DNA of 13,169 nucleotides from Chloromonas sp. AAM2 (Eukaryota > Chlorophyta > Chlorophyceae > Chlamydomonadales > Chlamydomonadaceae). Of this stretch, positions 1-10,000 are shown in pieces; positions within the stretch are counted from its first letter, which is position 1; each line of letters opens with the position of its first letter. The DNA is taken from assembly GCA_004335635.1 (NCBI GenBank), contig QAXH01002174.1, positions 2,984-16,152 of the forward strand, read 5' to 3'. Both the position numbers and the translations under genes were made by a program. Below the pieces are notes generated by a model. That model worked only from the letters and a program-made list of their open reading frames with translations. It did not search any database and had not been told where the DNA came from.

Positions 1-17
1 ACTGTCAGGCTAGGCTT

Positions 18-605
18 TCAGTGCCTCAGTGTTCTGATGCTTCCTGAGCTTTTTACGGCCGTGTTTGGTTGGACCCAATCTGTAAGCTCGTGACCATCAT
101 CTCCGGAGCACCTATTGCACGCTACATTTGGGGGGTGGGGGGGACTGGATTGGCCGTAGGCGCTGAGAGACGCGAGTTTGATTCCCAGAGTGGACAGTGC
201 GGGGGTGTTTTCCCACAGCCTGGGTATAAGTCCCAGGAGCGCTAGGAGCGAAGACGGGGAAAGATGGTCTATCCCAGTGGAGGGGGGGCAACATGTAGTA
301 CCATACCGCTGAAACTCATTGGCTTGTGGATTCGTCACTGTTTTGGGCGGATTGAGTGCTTGCAGTGTGCGTTGTGCATTTCTGTCGCTAGGCAGGAACA
401 CCATCAGAGACTTGCGCTGGATCGAAGCAGTGCCACACATGATTGGGCTGCACAGCACGTGTCCCACCTGCAGGTGGACGCCCGCCAGGAACGCCTTGTA
501 GGGCACATCCATCCTGCTGCGCACCGACAGGATGCTCCGGTCCAGCATGCCAATGGTGAAGACAGTGGTCAGCAGCAGGATCACCAGCCGCACAATGGCA
601 ATGAA
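18..605 (-). CDS. Exon 27: C-terminal hairpin, LDRSIL signature and tail
   Basis: Acceptor GTGCTTTGCAG. Encodes FIAIVRLVILLLTTVFTIGM, LDRSILSVRSRMDVPYKAFL and AGVHLQVGHVLCSPIMCGTA, the part that most resembles STRA6: Arg, Gly, Asp and Ser fall at the same spacing from the exon 26 Asn as in human STRA6 (recalled), followed by a D-x-x-Y-x-x-F/Y-L motif and a shared His/Pro pair (H..LCSP). From about 440 down to the TGA at 20-18 the open frame is less convincing. A GTATGG donor at 306-301 could send the gene on beyond the window, so the true end is open. Confidence 0.75.
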   Translation of the reverse strand, partial: FIAIVRLVILLLTTVFTIGMLDRSILSVRSRMDVPYKAFLAGVHLQVGHVLCSPIMCGTASIQRKSLMVFLPSDRNAQRTLQALNPPKTVTNPQANEFQRYGTTCCPPSTGIDHLSPSSLLALLGLIPRLWENTPALSTLGIKLASLSAYGQSSPPHPPNVACNRCSGDDGHELTDWVQPNTAVKSSGSIRTLRH

Positions 606-3600
606 CTGCAAAGCACGTGCCCAGTCCAGCCAGCTTGCAGATGCGAGTATGATTGCAAATGAGAGCAGGGCCAGGGCTGGGATTCAAGTCAGGCGTGCGC
701 TAGAAGTGTTCTGTTGCTGCAGATCAGGTTGGGTAGATACACGGTTGGCAAGGTTTGAGAACTAGACCTTGGCAATCCCAGTGAAGCACATGTTCTGTCC
801 TGATACTCTGCGTGCCAGCAATACAATCTTATACTAGGATGATGGCTCGCATGTGCAACTTACCAATCCGAGGACAAGGTTTGTGATTGAGATGATGATC
901 ATGAAGGCGAACCAGCCTGCTGGGCGAAGAATCTGCAGGTGAAGAGCATGAACTTGCAGTAAGCACGAACAAAGCCTGAGTGTTGCCGTTTGGAACCGTA
1001 CACAGGCCTGCCACTCCTCAGGAATGGACACACATGTACAAACTGCGAGCTGGCCAGCTAGTTTATTAGGAAGCGTAAGGCATGTACAAACTGCATGCTG
1101 TTATTGCGGGCAATCTGGGCAATCGTACACACCTTGTCGCCGTTTGATACGTAGCTCTCCCCGACCCACATGAGGATGACCACCTTGTTCAAGACGATGA
1201 TGATGATCACAATGATCACATACCTGCATGAGCACGCACATGCACGCCGTTAGTGGCACAGAGAAAGATAACAAGGTCGTAATTGCAATTGTGTGTCCAC
1301 TTACGGATAGTAAATGGCGGCAACATCTTCCCAAAACCACTGCAAACAGCAGCAGGATAGGTTGGCTCAGATGGGGTTATGGGTGAGGCTATGGGTTAAG
1401 GGTTCAACATCATGTGAGGCAGCAAAGAGATTGGCTCACTTAGTTGGAAGGATTTGACAGCGTTACTGCATGAACCCGGCCTAGCAGACCCGCCTAGCAG
1501 ACGCCACAATCTGCCTAGCAGATTTTCAATTTCAAACTTGAGCATCGACATGCTTGCTATCTGGCTTGAAGCTGCCTTGTCAATTGACTTGAGAAATCGC
1601 GCTTCAGTGCAGGACATGGGAATAGTCTCAGAACTGGCAAACATCTTTTTTTGGGCGGCTGTTGTACCCGACCTTAGCATGGCAAGGCGGGCATAAGACC
1701 GTCGATTGACCTGGGCCTGGGGTTGTTAAGCAGATTTCAAGTGCAGCAGGGGAGCTCGCAGCGCAGTGCATGCCCTGTGTCGCAGATGCGCGACACTTGG
1801 GCCCTACCTCGGTTGAGATGACCGCCAGCACTGCCGTGAACAACATGCCCACCACGTACAGCTGGACAACTGCAGACATGGCAGTCAGGTCCATGCAGAG
1901 GGTTTGAACACGACAGTTCGCGTTTGTGTGTGGTTAGCATGTGGCGTACTTGCACCTCAGCACTTACTTGTAGCAGAGAGTAGAACCCCTGCACGCACAG
2001 CAGGGCAGAATGCAAGTCGTTAGATGCAGTGGCTCATCCTACATAAGCCTTGAGCTTCAGGATGGTTCCATAGTACCTCTAATCTATAAAATCCGAGTGT
2101 TACAGTGCCAACACCCATCATTTCCCCAATTGAACCAGAGACTCAAGCATGCCGGCATTGGCATTGACATGCCTAACCACAAACCCAGCGTCATCCACGC
2201 TTCAACTCGTACCTGCTCGGTTGCCATCTGTACCTGTTTGGTGTGACGCTACATTTCAAGCGCAAGTGCATGGCTGCACCCACACCCAGCGCCAACTACC
2301 CCTCGTCTGTCATCACAGAACGCTTGTGGACAGAGTGCTTATCATCGCTCACCAATGAAGAACACCACTGGTCCGATGGGGGCGGTCAGCGCACGCACTG
2401 CGGCTATGGAAGTGACGTCGACAATCTGCAACAGTCAGGGCGGGCATGTTAGGCTTGCAATGTGTGCATCTCAAGGTATGGCACTAGGGATGCATAAAAG
2501 CAGAAGGAGCGGACGAACGGGTGCGAGTAGCGCTTGCATGAACAGATATGAAAGAGATAAGATGATCTCCAACATCACTTAACTGTTGCCCATCTAATGC
2601 ACGGCAGGGATAATGCTAATGACCGGCTTGCACTCACATCCTTATCTTCTTCGTCTTTGTCTTTCGTGCCATCCTTCTCGTCGATTTCCTTGTTCGTGTT
2701 TCTACTGCTGCTGCCATCCGCTGACGTGATGTGATGGTGGCTGAAGTCCCGGCGCTTGAGGTGGCTGGGCAGGCTGTGGCCCGTGTGGCCGCTTTGCGAT
2801 GTGGTGTGCTCCGTTTGAACCCTGCTTGTGTGCGAGTCGACTGCCTCAAGTGCATGAGCCACAGGCAAGGCATGAAGTGGGGCTGGGACAGGCTCAGGCG
2901 GCGCGCAGCTCTCACGACTGGGGCGTGTTTCTGACGTCCGTTCTTTGAACGCCATCTGTGCTTGGGAAGCTGCAGAGGCGATGTCCTTGGCCGTGTCAGT
3001 GCCTGCATAGGCCGCCTGCTGCACTTGTGCCAGGCACGTTGCCACACTAGGCACCTTGTGCTGCTCTAGGTCGTCCAGCTTGGAGGGGCGTGCGCTGGAC
3101 TTCTGCAGCCGCTGTATGATCTTCAGCACCCGGTGCTTCTTGATGGTGGCCTTGAAGCTTGCAAGCTGCAGCCACACACATGCAAGATACTTTTTGGGAT
3201 TACTACCAGGCATGACTCAGATGACATTGCATGCGCCATTCTCAGGTTCTGGTGTCATGCAACGGCATGGCATAGTACGGCAAACCGCTTACACGCAAAC
3301 TCAGTAGTTAGCAGTACGGTTTCACAAGAAGTAACGGAACGTTGGCACAGGAATCCCAGTTAGTTTAACCCACTCCAAGACTCCCGAGTGGATGCGACTC
3401 TGATTCTTCAAGGCATCGCATGAACTGCTCAGCAAAGTGAATTCCACAACGTATGCTTCAATCCTACACCTCAGCTGAACGAGTCCTATTCAGAGGTTTG
3501 ACTGGATAAACAGCAGGCATAGGGTTAGCAAGTGCACTCACCGCCCAGCAAAGTGTGGCAAGGCCGAGGATAGCACCCAGTGTGTAGCCCAGGAGGCTGA

Positions 3601-6600
3601 CTGTGATCATTCGCTCGCCTACGGTCGTCATCCATTTGCTGATGCGGGTATTGCTGGGTGTGAAGAAATCCACTGCGCCCTGCATTGTGCTGCTCCACTG
3701 CGATAACAACAATATTAAAGTGTGCAAGCATTACTTACATCAGCGTAGCCAAAACCGCATAGCACTGTGTAAAGGGGATTCAGAGAGCCCACCTGTCCTG
3801 CACATCCACCGGTATATGCAGTGACAAAAGGTGATTAGCCGGTCCCCTCTTTTGCACTGGTTGCAGTGATTCAAGGTTCATGACCTACGCTTGATTCAGT
3901 CATACTTTGGCAGTCTTGCCTTTGCAGTTCGGCCGGCCGATGCATAACAGCGTGCAATGGACATGCTGGTATGGACAACAGTTTCTTACTGCTGCGAGCC
4001 CTTTGCTTGTCTCCGCGAACAACATGGCGTCTGCCAGCGCTGCAATGTCCGGTGCTTCTGACTGCAGCTGCGCTATTTGTGCCAGCACGCTCGATGCGCC
4101 CGCCTGGAGCTGCGGGCATGGAAACAGAACCAAGGAAAGGGATGCAGCAGGAGATAACATAGATGCACAGGTTTCTCATGCCATACGAAATCAAACTCAT
4201 GTTGGATGCAAACCTATGCGTTTGTATTTCAGCTATCCAAAGGCTGGCGAGGAAAGCTGGCAGACAAGTGCTTCAGGCAGAACTGGACTTGCAGACTCAA
4301 GCCTTACCGAGGACAACTGACTCCATGAGAAGATGGTTGCCCAGTTGGCAATGGGCGTGAATACGCAGGCTTGTGGTGTTATCACGCACTCCCCCAGATT
4401 GCGGGACCAGATAAGGGACCTGCAGGGGTGGGGATAAGGAGCATGCGTTGCTGTCACCATCCTAAAGGTGTGCCTAGAACTGCAGTGTGCCTAAGCATAG
4501 ATGCAAGCGGGTGCATCTTGGCTCAACGAGGGTCTGGATAGCGTAGTTCAGGCTGGCATGCGCCCTGCAGAAGCAGGGGTCCCGTCCGTTCATTCGTTAC
4601 CACGTACTTGATGTACTGCACAGGCAAGGAAAAGGCGTAGCAGGTGTGAGCTTGCAGCAGAGTAGACCAGCACCCTGGAAGTGTGCTGCTACTCCATCAG
4701 AAAGGGCGGTCTCATCGATCCGGCCGTTAAGAACAGACGTACGGAGAACACAACCACCCAAGGCAGCCAAGAAAGCAGCTTTCAAGCAGAGCCTGAGCAG
4801 CGCTTGTTTGCACACCCACATGGAAGACCAGCATGTAGAAGGCCACCAGGACGGACGCCATGAACCACGAGGGGTAGCGCAACCTGCACAGGGCGTCAGG
4901 GAAATCAGACGTGAGCATGTCCTCACTACAGGTGCAGAGCATTTGTCACCTTGCAATCCTCTCAAGCTGGTACAAACCAGGCACAAAGGGCAAATGGTCA
5001 AGCGGAGGTACCCACAGTTTGACGGTGATAATCCTTCCAGTTGTGGCGTCGGTGTAAAACTGCGTCTCCTCCAGAATCCAGTCTGAGAAGGCGTCCCACG
5101 CTTTACTGCAGTGCAGCGGTGAACCGGCATGGATTCGCCACAGCGGCACATGTTTCAAGTCTTGCGCCTGCAGGGGGTTGCTACGCTCTGGATCTGCTTG
5201 AAATGCTTTAAACACGATCAGAGGTCTGCATCCTGGCTGACACGGCCACGCCAGTCGTCTATGATTGAGCGCAGGACATAACGCTGTGGCAGTTCAAACA
5301 TTCTGCATGTGGGCGATGTTCCTTCACCCTCAGTTGTCAGCCTAGAAGGAGCAGTCGCCCCCTCTACTACTGTGTGCTGCCCTCTCTATCACAATGTGTG
5401 TGTTGCAGACCCATACAGTGTACTGGCCTCACAACAGTCGCGGGTGTGGCAGGTTGGTATGCAGTCGTGGGTACGCATGGCAGCCTCCCTAGGTTTGAGC
5501 TAGAGCTAGGTACAGGAACAGAGGGAATCACGCACTTTTCCACCAGCACTGCCTTATCCTTTTGGCTTCTTGTAGAAAACCCGTGGTGAGCAGCTGGATG
5601 CAAGAAGCTTGGTGTGTGCCCCTACCAGTTGGAGACTCACTTGAGTAAGACCTTGACCCTACTGGGCTTCTTCTGTGGGAAGAACTTGTGCTTGCTGAGC
5701 ACTGTGCGCCCCACTGTGATGTTCGACTTGACTGGTGTTGCAGGTGGCTGCATGGTCCGCCTGGCTAGGCTGGGACCGGATTGGAAACTGCCATTCCCTG
5801 CCACAGCCACGCAAGGCAGGGTGAGGATGCAAGAAGATTAAGACTTTGAACAAAACCGAGCTTGCATTCTCCAGGTGACCATGACAGCTGTAGGTTGCCT
5901 GCTGTGATCTACGAGCACAGGATGACTTACCCGGCCTGCGTCCAGAGGCACTCGCAGCCCAATGCTGCAGCCCACTCGGCATGCTGCCATGCTGACGTGC
6001 TGATGCAGGTGGCGGCTGCAGGTGTTTGCTGGTCTGACTCTGTTGGTCTTCATCGGGCGGCTGCTCAGGAGAGCATGGGATGGACAGCAGAGCTGGCTGC
6101 TTTTGCTTGGCAACAACGAGGCCTCTCACTCTCATCTTCCCGGCTAGCATCACTGCATCCCCACTGCCATGGCTCTCTAGGTCCCAGGTGGGATTGAACC
6201 GCCACGTGTTCAGCGGCTGGTCTAGAAGCAGGGGCGGGGCTGCAATAGTGGACTTGTCGATTCCGTCCTGTTGCTGTTCAAGCTCTGCTGCCTTGGCCTC
6301 TGCATCAGCGGCCGCTAGCCATGCCGCATCCATGGGCACTGGGGCTGTGCGTTGCAACACCACCGCCAGCTGCAAAGCACGAGTGAGAAGCATGTTGGAC
6401 GAGAGCTGGCATGCCAGGCAAATACCAGTGTCAAGACAGGCAGCCGTCAAACGAGAAAACCCCTGCCTCTCTGCCTGGAGGTACAAGCCGTGCTTGTTGA
6501 CTGCCTGTCTGAAGATTCTGCCATGAGCAAAGAGTTAGTGGAAGCAAAGCCCAGGTGGTTGACAGATGGAAGCGCTTATGAGAAATCGCTTTCAACCATG

Positions 6601-7040
6601 CCACATGAGACAGTGCAAACTGTTTAAAATGCAGCGAAGATGGCGTGGCAGAGACGCGTTACCCATGGGATGTAAGAGCGTGAGTACGTTACGCCTAGCA
6701 GGCCAGCATACCAAACTAGGCATTGGTTTATTGTTGACATTGGTTTACTTGACATTGGTTTACTTGACATTGTTGACATTGGTTTACTGTTGAGGCATTG
6801 GTTTACCGTTGGGGCGACTACGCGCGCAGCACACAAGCCTGCTCAAGAGAGTCAAGCAGCTGGAGCACTTGGTGGCGACTTACATCACCGACTTCTGAGG
6901 TGAACCCTAGGCGGAAGGCATGCACATTCGTTCCTTTCACACACTGGGTAGTTCCTGTGTCTCCTGGTTTGCTGTCCCAGAAGTGGCACTGTATTACCGT
7001 GTACCCACACAACACCCGCTACACATTCTGTGCGCTGCAG

Positions 7041-7076
<36 letters not shown>

Positions 7077-10000
7077 CAACACTCTCTGGCTCCAGCACAG
7101 TTCCCAGGAATTGTCCCAGAACTGGCAAACTTCTTTTTTTTTGACACATGAAAAGTTCAGTTTTCTTTTAGACAAATACCTTGGAAGGGTGCCGCTACTC
7201 CATCAGGGCAGTAGTACCAATCTTACTTTTGGGAATAGACGTGTGGAGAACATAATCACCCAAGGCAGCCGAGAAAGCAGCTTGCGAGCAGAGCCTAAGC
7301 AACGCCTAGCATGCAAGGGAGATTGCTTGTCTGCAAAAGCCATACCTGAACCAAAAGAGAGCCAAACATGTTGATCGTTTGTACTGCAATGATCCAGCAG
7401 TATGCAGCCATGTCGTGCATGTTGGTGAGGTAGGCCCCCACGTTGATCATCTGCAGTATGACTATGGCGCACAGGTAGCAGAGGCAGGAGGCGGACAGGA
7501 TGCGCTGAAGAGTCCAGTGAGGGTTGCCTGCGCAGGGGGAGGCAAGAATGCAAACTGATTCCATACAAATGCAGGTGGCAGCACTCTGACTGTCAGCAAC
7601 AGGTGGCAGCGGGGCAACAAGCCCCACGAGCAGGCACAGTTTCTGAATGCCGGCAGCAGGCAAGCCGCAAGTAACATCGTTCGTACCTGGTTTATTGAGA
7701 TTGGCAAGCGATGATATGTATGCAAGGCAGCCCAGAGCAATGCTGATCGCGACAATCTGCGAGCGAGGGCCCGTGCAACACACAACTGTGGATGATTTGC
7801 AACAAGGTGTGTACTCCGCAGTGCGACACAGTTCGGTGATGCAGCCGCCTGGAGCATTGTCATGTCCGCGGGTGTGCATGGAAGCCTTCTGTGCGTAGCA
7901 TAACTTGCATATCTGTGTGTCATAAAGCTGACTTGCTGGCCACCTGGTGCTTAGCAAGCTCTATCTCCCATGGGTTTCTCAAGTGCAAAGCAACACAACC
8001 CACCTCTTCCACGGCATCAAAAGTGAACAGACGCTGTGTGTGGGGTGTACAGGCACGGTTGGCTTCCACATGTGCCTTTGCATGATACAAAGCCAGTCTG
8101 GGGAACGGCCAGGGTCCCCTGACTCATGGACTAGCTTGGACTGACGCGCTTTGCATGCGCCTTCTGTGCTTCCCTGCTTGTTTGTCTTTCAGAGCCGGCG
8201 ACCTTTGTTTCTGCCTTACATCAGCGTAGCCGAAACCGCATAGCACTGTGTGAAGGGGATTCAGAGAGCCCACCTGTCCTCTTTATAACAGACATGCACC
8301 ACAGCCTCGACACCACAGCCCCCTGTTGGGCCCTACCTCAAAGTAGCGTGTGAGTTTCTTCAAGAAATCAGGTCCGTCTGAGTCCTGGAGCTGAAGGGCA
8401 ATCCTGAGAAGTCACATCACACACACATGAAGCTTGGTGCTGATTATTCACCGTGCCGCAGCTGGTCCAACATGCCACTGACCCTGACGGGAGCGGCCCC
8501 TGTCCCCACCTGCTAGGGTTGACGTCCAACACGAGCTGCGTGTTGGGCCGCCACACCATGACAGTCACGGACACTGAGCACGTGCTCATGATCAAGACCT
8601 GCAGGGGACAGGAACACAGCCAGCAACTTGTTCATTATGGACTTTACGTGTGGCACGCCCAACCAAAATCAGCCGCACATGGTAACAACAGCGGCAGGGA
8701 CCCCATGGCCAGGAAGCAACAGGACACGATGCCTGGGCGGGCCTTGGAGCAGGTGGGGATCTCAGGGCTTGCCTACCTGCAGCAAGCGGCTGTACCCGTC
8801 TGGCACTTCAATTGTGACGCATGCATATAGCTGCGGGCAGAACAGCAGGCTCAGCCTCTGGGTTAGCCAGGTGTAGTGGAGTTTGCAGGCATGGGGTGCA
8901 AAGTGACATTCACATACTGCAGCTGCGGTTCCGCCTAGCCTGATGTAACGTGTTGTTGTGCTGTCATAAAGTGCAGGTAAGGCAGGACAAGCTGGGCGCA
9001 GGCCTGTGCTCTGTGGTGCTAACCAGAATCTGTTACAAACTGAAAGGCCTACCAGTTGTTTGCGCAGCTGCAGCAGCTTGGCCAGCCACGCATTCTTGTT
9101 TAGGGACTGCCACCACAACCTGCCATGGTCGGTGCCCGCCTGCGTGCAGCAGTGATGTCACTGAATCAATCCTCATTCCACAGACACAGGAACGCACGCA
9201 GGTAGAGCAATGGTGACCATGTGTGGCATTGGCACTTGTTCGACTTGTGCATGACGGAGCAACCCTTCAGAGTCACTGGGTTGCCTGATATCATCAAAGC
9301 TCCACCAGCTCTACAACCATGGATTGGATGCTGCGAATAAATACCCTCAGCTAAGCGCAGTTTGAGCAGAACCGTGCCTGGGGCACACCTGCATGCGCAG
9401 CCTGTGCTTGACTGCGGTGGTCCAGTGGCGCTTGGGCAGTAAGGCCACGTAGGCGTGACGCAAGGGCCAGGACACCAGACGCCTGCAGATAAGGTTGCTA
9501 TCATGAGTTAGGGGTAAAAGTTGGGGTTAGGTGTAGGAATAGGGGGTTTGAGGTAAGGGCGGAGTAGCACTTCAACACCACACAGGCAGACCTGACATCA
9601 TGCTTGTCTGGTCATGACAGCAATTCGTGCTTTCCTGGCATGACTGCAAATTAGAAAACGTTCCATCTGCCAAACCCTACAGCTCAAGCACCATAGTTGC
9701 TGGTCGACAAACAGTTTTGCCGTGCTTGTTGGCTCCCTGCCGGCTAAGCTGATGTAAGTCAGGGACATCTGTTTGGACAACTGTTATTGGCATGTATGCA
9801 TTTATGGCACGTACATTACAGCATATTCGTGCGTCCTAACTGACATTACATCAGCCTAGCCAAAACCCAGCCACTGGGCCATGAATCCCTGCTTTGGCAC
9901 GTACCATGCAGTGGGCGTGCCCAGCACGAGCATGAGCGCCAGGATGGGTATACCTATGAGGATCACAGCCCCCTCCATGGCCTTTCCCATCGTCAGGATC

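Larger units (their letters stand above)
1340..1807. other. Intron 23 (468 nt) with short repeats
   Basis: Contains the second T-run element copy (1621-1655), a CCTAGCAGA short tandem cluster (1480-1522) and a degenerate telomere-like tract (1373-1404). Confidence 0.7.
6370..7345. other. Intron 13 (976 nt), the largest, packed with repeats
   Basis: Holds, from the gene's 5' side, a copy of the ~135-bp dispersed repeat (7178-7310), a T-run element (7107-7143), a CA microsatellite (7048-7076) and a CATTGGTTTA minisatellite (6719-6814). Both flanking exons are phase 0. No membrane-helix exon is seen in it, so TM5 joins directly to exon 14. Confidence 0.7.
9483..9904. other. Intron 6 (422 nt) with repeat fragments
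   Basis: Contains two short TTACATCAGC-element fragments in opposite orientation (9735-9757 and 9846-9866) and a degenerate TTAGGG-like tract (9507-9562). Confidence 0.7.

Noticed and set aside
1..600. Algal polyadenylation signal (TGTAA on the minus strand) for the gene end
   Set aside because: No TGTAA was found on the minus strand in this stretch, so the transcript end is probably outside the window.
264..662. Plus-strand open frame of 132 codons
   Set aside because: It is antisense to exon 27, whose minus-strand frame has membrane helices and a family signature; the plus frame has no recognisable features.
2634..3047. Basic 137-codon minus-strand open frame
   Set aside because: Shadow of exon 20 in another frame; it lacks matching splice sites.
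5659..6486. 275-codon minus-strand open frame as one exon
   Set aside because: It contains a consensus GTAAGT donor at 5930-5925 and changes from plausible to random text after it. The downstream exon 15 is coding in a different frame.
6870..6900. Possible microexon (CACCTCAG acceptor, GTAAGT donor around an 11-nt piece)
   Set aside because: It would break the phase-0 join between exons 13 and 14, which already reads smoothly through TM5.
6798..7175. Open frames with Thr-His or Val-Cys repeats
   Set aside because: Translation of the CA microsatellite, not protein-coding sequence.
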